Shown: positions 49,041-58,021, counted from the stretch's first letter. The stretch: 64,000 nt of DNA from Aeromicrobium sp. Root344 (GCF_001425755.1 NZ_LMDH01000001.1:647308-711307), one strand, 5' to 3'. Numbers and translations are program-made. The notes: a model not told the origin generated them from the sequence alone.

Positions 49041-49409
49041 TCACTTCTTCTTTCCGGCGACGGTGCGCTTGGGGCCCTTGCGGGTACGCGCGTTGGTCTT
49101 GGTGCGCTGGCCACGAACGGGCAGGTGCGCACGGTGGCGACGGCCCTGGTAGCTGCCGATCTCCATCTTGCGGCGAATGTCACCGGTGACCGTACGACGC
49201 AGGTCGCCCTCGGTCTGGTAGTTCGCTTCGATGTGATCGCGCAGAGCGACGAGGTCGTTGTCGTCGAGCTCGTGGACGCGCTTGTCCGGGCTGATGCCGG
49301 TTGCTGCGAGGGTCTCGGCGGCGCGGGTGCGGCCGATCCCGAATACATACGTGAGTGCGATCTCAATGCGCTTTTCGCGCGGGAGGTCGACTCCTACGAG
49401 GCGTGCCAT
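49041..49409 (-). CDS. rpsM: 30S ribosomal protein S13
   Basis: The 122-residue S13 has [30 protein letters not shown] at the start and [21 protein letters not shown] near the basic C-terminus. A 176-base gap separates it from rpmJ. That gap contains a short AGGATC/GATCCT inverted repeat and could hold a promoter, but I see no clear -35/-10 pair. Confidence 0.98.
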   Translation of the reverse strand: MARLVGVDLPREKRIEIALTYVFGIGRTRAAETLAATGISPDKRVHELDDNDLVALRDHIEANYQTEGDLRRTVTGDIRRKMEIGSYQGRRHRAHLPVRGQRTKTNARTRKGPKRTVAGKKK

Positions 49410-49585
49410 CTAGGCATTTCCTTCCATTCGGCGAGGTATGGCCACCTGAGGCATCCCGACTGCCTCCAGGATCTTTGGTCGATCCTGAGTCGGGCTCCGG
49501 CCTACGCTTCCGGAGGTGACCCGCCACGATCGTGCTGTGACGGGAGCGATCAGATGTTTCGTGTTGCTGTGTGAAGAACTTCTGC

Positions 49586-49699
49586 TCAGCCCTGGCGCTG
49601 CTTGTGACGCGGGTTTTCGCAGATCACCATGACGTTGCCGTGGCGACGAATCACCTTGCACTTGTCACAGATCTTCTTCACGCTCGGGTTGACCTTCAT
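49586..49699 (-). CDS. rpmJ: 50S ribosomal protein L36
   Basis: The 37-residue L36 of the zinc-binding type has CDKC and C-x4-H spacing ([22 protein letters not shown]) supplying three Cys and one His. ATG 49699 gives [11 protein letters not shown], the family start. It lies 35 bases after infA. Confidence 0.97.
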   Translation of the reverse strand: MKVNPSVKKICDKCKVIRRHGNVMVICENPRHKQRQG

Positions 49700-49734
49700 C
49701 GAGATTCTCTCTTTGGGATCTGAACGTGGTGGAT

Positions 49735-49956
49735 TTACTTGTAGCGGTAGACGATGCGGCCGCGGGAGAGGTCGTACGGCGAGAGCTCCACCACAACGCG
49801 GTCCTCGGGGAGGATGCGGATGTAGTGCTGGCGCATCTTGCCGCTGATGTGCGCGAGAACCTTGTGGCCGTTGGCCAGCTCCACGCGGAACATCGCGTTG
49901 GGAAGTGCCTCTACTACGGCGCCTTCCATCTCGATGACGCCTTCTTTTTTCGCCAT
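49735..49956 (-). CDS. infA: Translation initiation factor IF-1
   Basis: The 73-residue OB-fold IF-1 starts at ATG 49956 ([12 protein letters not shown]) and has [32 protein letters not shown]. The longer frame to 50040 is not conserved. It heads the alpha-type operon here, cut off from map and adk by the 5-kb insertion at 50-55 kb, so it needs its own promoter in 49957-50097. Confidence 0.97.
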   Translation of the reverse strand: MAKKEGVIEMEGAVVEALPNAMFRVELANGHKVLAHISGKMRQHYIRILPEDRVVVELSPYDLSRGRIVYRYK

Positions 49957-50097
49957 AACCTCTTCTTTGTGTCGCTTGTCCGGCCGATCGGCCCGTTCTG
50001 GCGCACCCCAGCGAAGCCGCCTGAGCGGTAGCCACGACATGGGAATGCAGACCTGAAAAGGCCGACTCCCGATTCTACGCTCACACAGGCGGCAGAC

Positions 50098-50985
50098 TCA
50101 AATCGCCGACAGTCCCGCGACCGCGGCGCGGGCCACCGCGTCGACCAGCGCGACGCCGTCATCGTACGAGGCGTTGCCGTCCGAGAGCACGGCGACGAGG
50201 TACGTGTGGCCGCCGGCCTCGATCTCGCCGATGCTCGTGACGTCCCACAGCCCGGTCGCCGACCGCTGCAGGTAGCCGACCTTGAGCGCTGCGTCGTCGG
50301 CGTCGTCGGCGGCAGCCGAGACCCCGAAGTTCTGTGAGTCGACGACGTGCGACATGAGCTCCTGCTCGTACGCCTGGGAGTCGGCCGTCAGCACGGAGCC
50401 GACCCCGAAGACCACCTCGAGGAGCTTCACCTGGTCGGCCGCTGTCGTCTGCGTGAGCCCCCAGCTGCCGTGCGAGCCGACCACGGTGTCGTCGAGCCCG
50501 ACGATGTCGTTGAACGCCTCGAGGCCGGCCTTGCCGCCGACGGCGTTGAACAGTGCGGTCGCAGCGGAGTTGTCGCTGCGCTCGATCATCGCGGTCGCCA
50601 GTGCCCCCTCCGACGCCGTGAGGGTCCGACCGGCCTGCTGGGCCTGGTGGAGCAGTGCCGCGAGGATGTCGACCTTGACGATGCTCGCGGTGTCGTACGA
50701 GCCGTCGCCGTACGTGAGAGTCGCTCCCGTCTCGACGTCGACCGCCGACACGGCGAACTCCGCGTCGGTGTCGATCGCCGCGAGCGCAGCCGTCGACGGC
50801 TCGGTCGGGACGGTGGCGGCGGCCGGCCTGGTCGGCGCGGTGGTCGTCGTCGGCGTCCGCGTGGGCGTGGCAGCGCCAGAGTCCTGCGACGCCAAGGTCA
50901 GACCACTGATCGCGACGAGCGCGCTCACGAGCAGCCCCGCGAGCCCGTAGAGGGGCGATTTCGCCATGCCGAGGACGCTAGGCAT
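50098..50985 (-). CDS. Secreted serine hydrolase, beta-lactamase class A-like fold
   Basis: 295 residues. A signal-anchor (about 8-32) and Thr/Pro linker precede a penicillin-recognising-type domain with SIVK (S101xxK104), SDN (137-139) and KVG (235-237) where class A beta-lactamases have KTG; no clear omega-loop Glu is visible. It could be a cell-wall-related hydrolase or an inactive homologue rather than a resistance enzyme. ATG 50985 has an AGGA about 9 bases upstream; ATG 50967 is an alternative. Confidence 0.78.
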   Translation of the reverse strand: MPSVLGMAKSPLYGLAGLLVSALVAISGLTLASQDSGAATPTRTPTTTTAPTRPAAATVPTEPSTAALAAIDTDAEFAVSAVDVETGATLTYGDGSYDTASIVKVDILAALLHQAQQAGRTLTASEGALATAMIERSDNSAATALFNAVGGKAGLEAFNDIVGLDDTVVGSHGSWGLTQTTAADQVKLLEVVFGVGSVLTADSQAYEQELMSHVVDSQNFGVSAAADDADDAALKVGYLQRSATGLWDVTSIGEIEAGGHTYLVAVLSDGNASYDDGVALVDAVARAAVAGLSAI

Positions 50986-51076
50986 CGGCCTGTTTCCTGT
51001 GGGTTTCCATGAGCGTGACGCTAGGAATCGCGGCTGGGATCTCCCTCCACGTCGGGTGTCAGCCGCCTGTGAGCCA

Positions 51077-51544
51077 TCAGGTCGGCGGGCTGAACTCCGA
51101 CTGGCCGGGTCCGTAACGCTCGATGAGTCGCGACAGGACGATCGCGGTCTCGGTGTGGTCGATGTTGTCGGTCTCGACCCGCACGCGTTCGAGTGCCCGC
51201 TCGAGATCGCGTACGTCCTTGGCCACGATGTGCAGGATCGCGTCGGCGGTGCCCGACACCGTCGCCGCTGCATGCACCTCCGGCACCCGGCTGAACGCCG
51301 CGCGGAGCTCGTCGGGCGAGATCGTGCCCTTGCAGTGCACCTCGACGTACGCCTCGGTGCTCCAGCCGACGAGGTCCGGGTCGAGGACGGCGGTGAACCC
51401 GCTGATCACGCCGTCTGCCAGCAGCCGGTCCATGCGGCGCTTGATCGCCGGGGCCGAGAGGCCGATGCGATCGCCGATCGTGGCGTAGCTGGCCCGCCCG
51501 TCCTCGAGCAGGCAGCCGATGAGCTTGCGGTCCAGATCGTCCAT
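51077..51544 (-). CDS. Lrp/AsnC-family transcriptional regulator
   Basis: 155 residues. The N-terminal winged HTH (about 1-60; LDRKLIGCLLEDGRASYATIGDRIGLSAPAIKRRMDRL) is followed by a RAM ligand domain (about 65-140). It is divergent from the dimethylargininase gene, so the 145-base gap is a likely operator; arginine-related ligands are a guess from context. The gap has several TTGC/GCAA half-sites. Confidence 0.88.
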   Translation of the reverse strand: MDDLDRKLIGCLLEDGRASYATIGDRIGLSAPAIKRRMDRLLADGVISGFTAVLDPDLVGWSTEAYVEVHCKGTISPDELRAAFSRVPEVHAAATVSGTADAILHIVAKDVRDLERALERVRVETDNIDHTETAIVLSRLIERYGPGQSEFSPPT

Positions 51545-51689
51545 CGAGCCAGTATTGCAAGAATCCGCCGCTGAATCGCCATTGACGCAACAAATCGCCG
51601 GGCTTGACGACAGTTTCCGATTCGTTGAGCCGTTCTGCCCGGCTCTAGCATTGATTCATTGCGCAGCACCTCACCCCTGGAGGCTCACG

Positions 51690-52559
51690 TTGACCGTTCT
51701 CGACACCCGCACCGTCGTCCGTACCGCCGCCCCGTACGCCCGAACGTCGAGAACCCGGCACTACCTGATGTGCGAGCCGACGCACTTCGAGGTGACCTAC
51801 GCGATCAACCCGTGGATGGACCCGAGCAACCCGGTCAACGTCGATCGCGCGCGGTTGCAGTGGGACGTCCTGCGCAACACCTACCTGAGCCTCGGCCATC
51901 GCGTCGACCTCATCGAGCCGATGCCGGGCCAGCCCGACATGGTGTTCGCGGCCAACGGCGGCCTCGTCGTCGGCGGTCGCGCGTACGGCGCGAAGTTCCG
52001 CTTCCCCGAGCGCGCTGCGGAGGGCCACGCCTACGCGTCGTGGCTCGTACGCTCCGGCGTCACGGTCGCCGAGCCGACGCACACCAACGAGGGCGAGGGC
52101 GACTTCCTGGCCCTCGGCTCGATGATCCTCGCCGGCACCGGGTTCCGTACGTCGCTGGCGGCGCACATCGAGGCCGCCGAGGCACTCGACCGGCCCGTCG
52201 TGTCGCTGGAGCTCGTCGACCCGCGGTTCTACCACCTCGATGTCGCGATCGCCGTGCTCGACGACGGCAACGGTGACGCACCGGCCGAGATCGCCTACTA
52301 CCCCGGCGCGTTCAGCAAGCACAGCCAGCGCACGCTGCGCGACCTGTTCCCGGACGCCGTCATCTGCTCCGAGGCCGACGCCCGCGTGCTGGGCCTCAAC
52401 GCGGTGAGCGACGGACGCCATGTCGTGCTGCCGGCAGCGGCGACCGGGCTCGCGGCCTCGCTCACGGCGCGTGGCTACACCCCGGTGCCGGTCGACCTGG
52501 GCGAGTACATGAAGTCCGGGGGCAGCGTGAAGTGCTGCACGATGGAGCTGCACCGCTGA
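51690..52559 (+). CDS. ddaH: Dimethylarginine dimethylaminohydrolase (dimethylargininase)
   Basis: The 289-residue guanidino-modifying-superfamily enzyme has the substrate Asp in QPDMVFAANGG, the catalytic His in RFYHLDVAI and the catalytic Cys near the end (KCC, 282-283). It hydrolyses methylated or free arginine-type guanidino groups to citrulline. TTG 51690 is chosen because GGAGG sits 6 bases upstream and the next residues match the family start (TVLDTRTV). The longer frame runs into the regulator's promoter region. Confidence 0.88.
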   Translation: MTVLDTRTVVRTAAPYARTSRTRHYLMCEPTHFEVTYAINPWMDPSNPVNVDRARLQWDVLRNTYLSLGHRVDLIEPMPGQPDMVFAANGGLVVGGRAYGAKFRFPERAAEGHAYASWLVRSGVTVAEPTHTNEGEGDFLALGSMILAGTGFRTSLAAHIEAAEALDRPVVSLELVDPRFYHLDVAIAVLDDGNGDAPAEIAYYPGAFSKHSQRTLRDLFPDAVICSEADARVLGLNAVSDGRHVVLPAAATGLAASLTARGYTPVPVDLGEYMKSGGSVKCCTMELHR

Positions 52560-52574
52560 ATTTGCAGGGCAAAT
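52560..52574. promoter_or_regulatory. Small perfect palindrome after ddaH
   Basis: ATTTGC-AGG-GCAAAT spans the last base of ddaH and 14 bases after it, 64 bases before the CHAP gene. It resembles operator half-sites of the size bound by Lrp- or TetR-type regulators. The function is a guess. Confidence 0.3.
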
Positions 52575-52637
52575 GCCACTGTTGTAATTCAGTTCAATTC
52601 ATTCCCACCAGTCACACCAGTCACGTAGGGTAACCGG

Positions 52638-54758
52638 GTGTCACGCTCCCGGGTCCTCATGGTGGTGCTGTTCTGCGCTGCCCTCCTGGTCCCGATCTCG
52701 GCCGCTCAGGCGAGCTATTCGCTGATCTGCACGGGGTACACGTCCTGCGCCGACAAGGGCTACTCGCACTCCGGGTACGCGACTCACAAGTCGACGAGCT
52801 ACTGGCGGATGTACACCGGCACCAACTGCACCAACTACGTCGCCTACCGCCTCGTGACGACCAACGGGATGCCCAACGAACGACCGAGGTCCGGCGTGGG
52901 CAACGCCGAGGACTGGGGCTTCGCGATGGCGTCGATCACCGACTCGACTCCCGTCGTCGGATCGGTGGCGTGGTGGGGCAGGACCGGCCACCACGTCGCG
53001 TACGTCGAGAAGGTCGTGTCATCGAGCGAGATCTGGGTGTCGGAGTCCAACTGGAGCGGCGCCTTCGACTGGCGCAAGATCACCAAGTCCGGGTCGGGAT
53101 GGCCTGACGGCTTCATCCACTTCAAGGACCTCAAGCTCGTCAACAACGTACGCCCGACCATCAGCGGCGTCGTCAAGGTCGGTGGCGCCCTGACCGCCTG
53201 GGGCGGCGACTGGACCCCCAAGGGCAACACGTACGTCTACCGGTGGCGCGCCGACGGCGTCAACATCCCGGGCGCCGAGGGCAAGACCTTCACCCCCACC
53301 GCCGCGCAGCTCGGCAAGCAGCTGTCGGTCTCCGTGACCGCCAGCCGGCCCAGCTATCCGACGCTGCGGGCCTACTCCGTCTCCAAGAAGGTGGCTCCGG
53401 GCACGCTCAAGGCGACGGTGGCTCCGGAGATCACCGGCACCGCGCGGGTCGACTCAACCCTGTCGGCATCGGTCGGCACCTGGTCCCCCACCGGCGCGAC
53501 GTACGCCTTCCAGTGGAACGTCGACGGCAACCCCGTCACCGGCGCGACCGGCGCGACCTACACCCCCGGTCCGGCCGAGGTCGGCCGCCGGGTCACGGTC
53601 ACGGTGACCGCCTCCAAGCTCGGCTACGACAGCGTCGCCTCGACCTCCACGCCGACGGCCGAGCTCGCGCCGGGCCCGCTGACCGCGACCATCAAGCCGA
53701 GCATCACCGGGACGCCCAAGGTCGGTCTGCCCCTTTCGGCGCACCACGGCACCTGGTCCAAGCCGGACCTGACCTTCAGCTACCAGTGGTTCGTCGACGG
53801 TTCCGAGGTGAGCGGTGCGGACAGTGCGACGTTCGTCCCACGCGCCGCCGACGTCGGGCTCCCCGTCACGGTGCACGTGACGGCCAGCCGCGCCGGCTAC
53901 GCCACGACGACGGCCATCTCACCGCAGACCACCCCCGTCGAGCGCGGCACGTTCAGGCTCGTCGAGAAGCCGGCGATCACCGGCAACCACACGCGCGTCG
54001 GGTCGCGGCTCACTGCCACGACTGGGCAGTGGTCGCCCGGTGGGACCTACACCTACACGTGGTACGCCGACGGCAAGCCGATCACCGGCGCGACGAGCCA
54101 GTCGTTCATCCCGACCAGCCGTCAGCTCGGCGCGAAGATCCGCGTCCGGGTGTTCGCCCACCGTGCCGGTTACGCCACAGCCTCAGCACTCGCGGACAAC
54201 ACCGAGAGGATCGAGCGCGGCCGCATCCAGAACGTGACGGCCCCGCGGATCACCGGCACAGCCCGCCTCGGTTCCTCCGTGGCGGTCTCTCCCGGTGAGC
54301 ACACGCCCTCCGGTGCGACGCTCCGCTACCAGTGGCTACGCGACGGCAAGGTGCTGACAGGCGCCACGGGTCGTACGCGCAAGATCACGGTCGGCGACCT
54401 CGGCCACAAGCTCTCGGCGCGGGTCCGGTTCGCCGCACCGGGCTACACCGCGCACACCGTCACGACGGCTCCGACGGGCTGGGTCAAGGCGAGGACGACG
54501 ATCGGTGTCTCCGCGACGCCGGGCACGCGACGCGTCTCGTTCACGATCAAGGTCACGGCGGCGGGTCTCCCGGCTCCGGACGGCACGGTCCAGGTTCGCT
54601 TCGACGGCGACCACTACCGCACCGTGACGATCGTCGACGGTCGCGGCAAGGTGACGCTCACGAACCAGGCCTCCGGCCCCCATGCGTACGTCTTCACGCT
54701 GCGCGGCACGCTCAAGCTCACCTCGGCGACCTACCGCAAGACCGTCACGATCAGCTGA
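52638..54758 (+). CDS. Secreted CHAP-domain protein with about five tandem Ig-like repeats
   Basis: 706 residues with a signal peptide (to about 25) and CHAP amidase/endopeptidase domain (about 35-165) with the catalytic Cys64 (TNCTNYVAYR) and His118/119 (TGHHVAYVEKV). Then come about five ~90-residue repeats (165-630), each with ITGTARVGSTL-, WSPTGATY- and YQW-x2-DG-x2-(V/I)-x-GA-type motifs, and a final beta domain. CHAP enzymes cut peptidoglycan; the repeats may bind cell wall or polymer. GTG start at 52638. Confidence 0.88.
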   Translation: MSRSRVLMVVLFCAALLVPISAAQASYSLICTGYTSCADKGYSHSGYATHKSTSYWRMYTGTNCTNYVAYRLVTTNGMPNERPRSGVGNAEDWGFAMASITDSTPVVGSVAWWGRTGHHVAYVEKVVSSSEIWVSESNWSGAFDWRKITKSGSGWPDGFIHFKDLKLVNNVRPTISGVVKVGGALTAWGGDWTPKGNTYVYRWRADGVNIPGAEGKTFTPTAAQLGKQLSVSVTASRPSYPTLRAYSVSKKVAPGTLKATVAPEITGTARVDSTLSASVGTWSPTGATYAFQWNVDGNPVTGATGATYTPGPAEVGRRVTVTVTASKLGYDSVASTSTPTAELAPGPLTATIKPSITGTPKVGLPLSAHHGTWSKPDLTFSYQWFVDGSEVSGADSATFVPRAADVGLPVTVHVTASRAGYATTTAISPQTTPVERGTFRLVEKPAITGNHTRVGSRLTATTGQWSPGGTYTYTWYADGKPITGATSQSFIPTSRQLGAKIRVRVFAHRAGYATASALADNTERIERGRIQNVTAPRITGTARLGSSVAVSPGEHTPSGATLRYQWLRDGKVLTGATGRTRKITVGDLGHKLSARVRFAAPGYTAHTVTTAPTGWVKARTTIGVSATPGTRRVSFTIKVTAAGLPAPDGTVQVRFDGDHYRTVTIVDGRGKVTLTNQASGPHAYVFTLRGTLKLTSATYRKTVTIS

Positions 54759-54763
54759 CCGGA

Positions 54764-55180
54764 TCAGGCGGCGGAGTCGAACACGACCTTCCATCGAGTG
54801 CCGATGCGCTGCACGTCGTAGGACTCGGTCGGATAGCCGTTGCCCCAGGTGATGCTGACCGTGGCGCTGGCGTCGTGCAGCGCTCCGACGCGATAGGACA
54901 CCTCGTCGAGGTCGATGCCCTCGTCGGCGAACGAGTCCTTGGACTGCTCGACGACGTCGCAGCCGAGCTCTGTCGGCGTGACGACGAGCTTGCGGGCGGC
55001 CTTGCAGTCGCCGGCGTCGAGGGCCCGCATCAGTGCGTCGACCGCCGCGGCGGCCGGTTCGAGTGCGGGGGCGGACGTCGCCGTGCGCGTCGGTGTCGAC
55101 GCGGGCGACCTCTCCGGCGGGTCCGAGGTGCCGCAGGCCGCGGCGACCAGCAGTACGCCCATCGCCACCGCCAGCCTCAT
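54764..55180 (-). CDS. Small lipoprotein of unknown function
   Basis: 138 residues. Lipobox AAAC (Cys16) follows a short signal peptide; a Ser/Thr/Pro linker (17-40) leads to an alpha/beta domain (about 42-138) with CKAARKLVVTPTELGCD, then DSFADEGIDLDEVSYRVGAL and the strand RWKVVFDSA. It resembles NTF2-like lipoproteins in length and order but I cannot assign it. ATG 55180 gives a compact signal peptide. Confidence 0.75.
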   Translation of the reverse strand: MRLAVAMGVLLVAAACGTSDPPERSPASTPTRTATSAPALEPAAAAVDALMRALDAGDCKAARKLVVTPTELGCDVVEQSKDSFADEGIDLDEVSYRVGALHDASATVSITWGNGYPTESYDVQRIGTRWKVVFDSAA

Positions 55181-55184
55181 GCCC

Positions 55185-55997
55185 TCAGTGTCCCCCGTAA
55201 GGCACACCGAGCTCGGCGAGCCGGGCCGCGCCGCCGTCGATCGCCGTCAGCACCCAGGCTCCGGCGTCGGTCAGGGTGAACGTGTGCTCGTAGTGAGCCG
55301 CCCAGGAGCCGTCCGTCGTCACGACGGTCCAGTCGTCAGCCAGCGTACGCGTGTCCGGCGAGCCGAGGGTCACCATCGGCTCGACCGCGAGGGCCAGCCC
55401 CTTGACGAGCTTGGGCCCGCGCCCCGGCTTGCCGTAGTTGGGGACGTTGGGCGGCTGGTGCATCGCCGAGCCGATGCCGTGGCCCGTGTAGCCCTCGACG
55501 ATGCCGTAGTCACCGGCCGCGTCGACCGTGGTCTCGACCGCGTGGCTGATGTCAGACACCCGGCCACCGAGATGCGCCGCCGCGATGCCCCGCCACAACG
55601 CCTCCTCCGTGACCCGCATCAGCTCGGTGACCTCGTCGGGCACCTCACCGATGGCCACGGTCGTCGCGGCGTCGCCGTGCCAGCCGTCGACGATCGCACC
55701 GCAGTCGATCGAGATGATGTCGCCGTCCCGAAGGACCCGCGTGCCGGGGATGCCGTGCACCACCTGGTCGTTGACCGACGTGCAGATGACACCCGTGAAG
55801 CCGTGATAGCCCAGGAAGTTGGACGTCGCGCCCTGCGAACGGATGTGGTCGTGGGCGATCGCGTCGAGCTCCGCGGTGGTGACGCCGGCCACGGCAGAGC
55901 TACGCAACACCTCGAGTGTCGACGCCACGACGCGCCCAGCTCTTCGCATCGACTCGATCTGGGCCGGCGTCTTGATCTCGATGCCGCGTTCGAACAT
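55185..55997 (-). CDS. map: Methionine aminopeptidase, type I
   Basis: The 270-residue MetAP removes N-terminal Met. Metal ligands are visible in DCGAIVDGWHGDAA, GHGIGSAMHQPPNVP, the VEPMVTLG Glu and YEHTFTLT. ATG 55997 gives MFERGIEIKTP, the usual start; the longer frame overlaps adk and is not conserved. It follows adk in the usual secY-adk-map order. Confidence 0.97.
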   Translation of the reverse strand: MFERGIEIKTPAQIESMRRAGRVVASTLEVLRSSAVAGVTTAELDAIAHDHIRSQGATSNFLGYHGFTGVICTSVNDQVVHGIPGTRVLRDGDIISIDCGAIVDGWHGDAATTVAIGEVPDEVTELMRVTEEALWRGIAAAHLGGRVSDISHAVETTVDAAGDYGIVEGYTGHGIGSAMHQPPNVPNYGKPGRGPKLVKGLALAVEPMVTLGSPDTRTLADDWTVVTTDGSWAAHYEHTFTLTDAGAWVLTAIDGGAARLAELGVPYGGH

Positions 55998-56013
55998 GGC
56001 TGTTGGCCGACCC

Positions 56014-56577
56014 TCAGCCGGGCAGGGCGGCGTCGATCCTTCGGGTGACCTCGTCGACGTCACCCATGCCGTCGACCTCGATGACCAGGCCTCGGGAACC
56101 GTAGACCTCGAGCAGGGGCGCCGTCTCGGCGGTGTAGACCTCTTGGCGGTGCCGGATGACGTCCTCGGTGTCGTCGGCGCGGCCGCTGGTCTCGGCCCGC
56201 TTGAGCAGGCGCTGGATCAGCTCCTCGGGATCGACGACGAGCTCGAGCACGCCGTCGAGCTTGGTGCCGAGCCCGTCGAGGATGCGATCGAGGGTGTCGA
56301 CCTGGTCGACCGTGCGGGGATAGCCGTCGAGGATGAACGCGTCGCGGGCGTCGTCCTGCGCCAGCCGGTCCTCGACCATCGCGTTGGTGACCTCGTCGGG
56401 GACGTACTCACCGGCGTCCATGTAGCGCTGCGCGGTCTTGCCGAGCTCGGTCTGCTGCTGCACGTTGGCGCGGAAGATGTCGCCCGTCGAGATGTGCGCT
56501 CCGCCGATGCGCTGGGCCAGCGCCACTGCCTGGGTTCCCTTGCCCGCTCCCGGGGGGCCCATGATCAGCAGCCGCAT
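56014..56577 (-). CDS. adk: Adenylate kinase (short form)
   Basis: The 187-residue ADK has P-loop GPPGAGKGTQ (about 7-16), ISTGDIFRANV and DGYPRTVDQVD. It lacks the long zinc-type LID, giving the short form common in Actinobacteria. It interconverts AMP, ADP and ATP. Its ATG overlaps the secY stop by one base (TAATG). Confidence 0.97.
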   Translation of the reverse strand: MRLLIMGPPGAGKGTQAVALAQRIGGAHISTGDIFRANVQQQTELGKTAQRYMDAGEYVPDEVTNAMVEDRLAQDDARDAFILDGYPRTVDQVDTLDRILDGLGTKLDGVLELVVDPEELIQRLLKRAETSGRADDTEDVIRHRQEVYTAETAPLLEVYGSRGLVIEVDGMGDVDEVTRRIDAALPG

Positions 56578-57881
56578 TACTTGAGGAACCCTTCGTAGTT
56601 GCGCTGCTGCAGCTGGCTCTCGATCTGCTTGACGGTGTCGAGGCCCACGCCGACGATGATGAGGATCGTCGTGCCGCCGAACGGGAAGTTCTGGCTGGCG
56701 TTGAGGATCGCGATCGCGATCATCGGGATCAGGGCGATCATGCCGAGGTAGAGCGCGCCGGGTGCCGTGATGCGGCTCAGGACGTACGCGAGGTAGTCCT
56801 GCGTCGGCCGGCCGGCGCGGATGCCCGGGATGAAGCCGCCGTACTTCTTCATGTTGTCGGCGACTTCTTCGGGGTTGAACGTGATCGACACGTAGAAGTA
56901 GGTGAAGAACACGATCAGCACGAAGAACGTGACCATGTAGTAGGGATGGTCGCCCTTGACGAAGTTGTCGTTGACCCACTGGGCCCACGGGGCGCTCTGG
57001 TTGAACTGCGCCATCAACGCTGGGAGGTACATCAGGCTCGAGGCGAAGATCACCGGGATGATGCCGGCCTGGTTGACCTTGAGCGGGATGTAGGTCGAGG
57101 ACCCGCCGAACATCCGGCGACCGACCATGCGCTTCGCGTACTGGACCGGGATGCGGCGCTGCGCCTGCTCGATGAAGATCACCGCGGCGACGATGACGAG
57201 ACCGATCAGCACGACGAGGACGAACGTCGTCCAGCCCTTGGTCTGCTTGATCTGCCACATGGCACCCGGGAACGTGGCGACGACCTGGGTGAAGATCAGG
57301 ATCGACATGCCGTTGCCGATGCCGCGGTCGGTGATGAGCTCGCCGAGCCACATGATGACCGCGGTGCCGGCGACCATCGTGAGGACGATCAGGAGGAACG
57401 ACAGGATGCTGTCGTTGTTGTAGAGCAGGTCGCCGGTGGTCTGGCCGCCGAAGAGGTTGCCGGAGCGGGCGAGTGCCACGATGCCCGTCGCCTGGAGGAT
57501 CGCGAGACCCAGCGTCAGGTAGCGGGTGTACTGCGTGATCTTGGTCTGGCCGGCCTGGCCCTCCTTCTTGAGGGCCTCGAGCCGCGGGATCACCACGACG
57601 AGGAGCTGCAGGATGATGCTCGCGGTGATGTAGGGCATGATGCCCAGTGCGAAGACCGTCAGCTGCAGCAGGGCTCCGCCGGAGAAGACGTTGATCAGCG
57701 CGAAGAGACTGCTGTTGTCACCGTTGGTCGCAGCGTCGACCGAGTCCTTGACGTTGCCGACGTTGATGCCCGGCGCCGGCATGGTCGAGCCGAGGCGGAA
57801 GAGCACGATGATGAACAGGACGAAGAGGATCTTCTTCCGCAGGTCGGGCGTCCTGAATGCATGGACGAAGGCGCTGAGCAC
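56577..57881 (-). CDS. secY: Preprotein translocase SecY
   Basis: The 434-residue channel subunit has ten membrane segments. It starts at GTG 57881 with a GAGGAGG Shine-Dalgarno. Landmarks are RLGSTMPAPGINV and the plug-region helices, and VQYAKRMVGRRMFGGSSTYIPLKVNQAGIIPVIFASS near the centre. Transcription is probably restarted here: two hairpins separate it from rplO. Confidence 0.97.
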   Translation of the reverse strand: MLSAFVHAFRTPDLRKKILFVLFIIVLFRLGSTMPAPGINVGNVKDSVDAATNGDNSSLFALINVFSGGALLQLTVFALGIMPYITASIILQLLVVVIPRLEALKKEGQAGQTKITQYTRYLTLGLAILQATGIVALARSGNLFGGQTTGDLLYNNDSILSFLLIVLTMVAGTAVIMWLGELITDRGIGNGMSILIFTQVVATFPGAMWQIKQTKGWTTFVLVVLIGLVIVAAVIFIEQAQRRIPVQYAKRMVGRRMFGGSSTYIPLKVNQAGIIPVIFASSLMYLPALMAQFNQSAPWAQWVNDNFVKGDHPYYMVTFFVLIVFFTYFYVSITFNPEEVADNMKKYGGFIPGIRAGRPTQDYLAYVLSRITAPGALYLGMIALIPMIAIAILNASQNFPFGGTTILIIVGVGLDTVKQIESQLQQRNYEGFLK

Positions 57882-57941
57882 CGCGATCCTCCTCGTGCAC
57901 CTTGGTGCATATAAAAACGGGCGTCGGTATGACGGACAAAA

Positions 57942-57959
57942 GCGGGCGAGTACGCCCGC
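57942..57959 (-). terminator. Intrinsic terminator upstream of secY
   Basis: GCGGGCG-AGTA-CGCCCGC (57942-57959); on the minus strand it is followed by TTTTG. With the hairpin at 57989-58015 it forms a tandem stop after rplO. Confidence 0.7.
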
Positions 57960-57988
57960 ATCAAGACTCTAACAGTCGGCAAAGCAGC

Positions 57989-58015
57989 CGGGGCAGGACA
58001 TGGCGTCCTGCCCCG
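57989..58015 (-). terminator. Terminator after rplO
   Basis: Perfect 11-bp stem CGGGGCAGGAC (57989-57999) / GTCCTGCCCCG (58005-58015) with a 5-base loop, 6 bases past the rplO stop. Confidence 0.8.
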
Positions 58016-58021
58016 ACAGCA

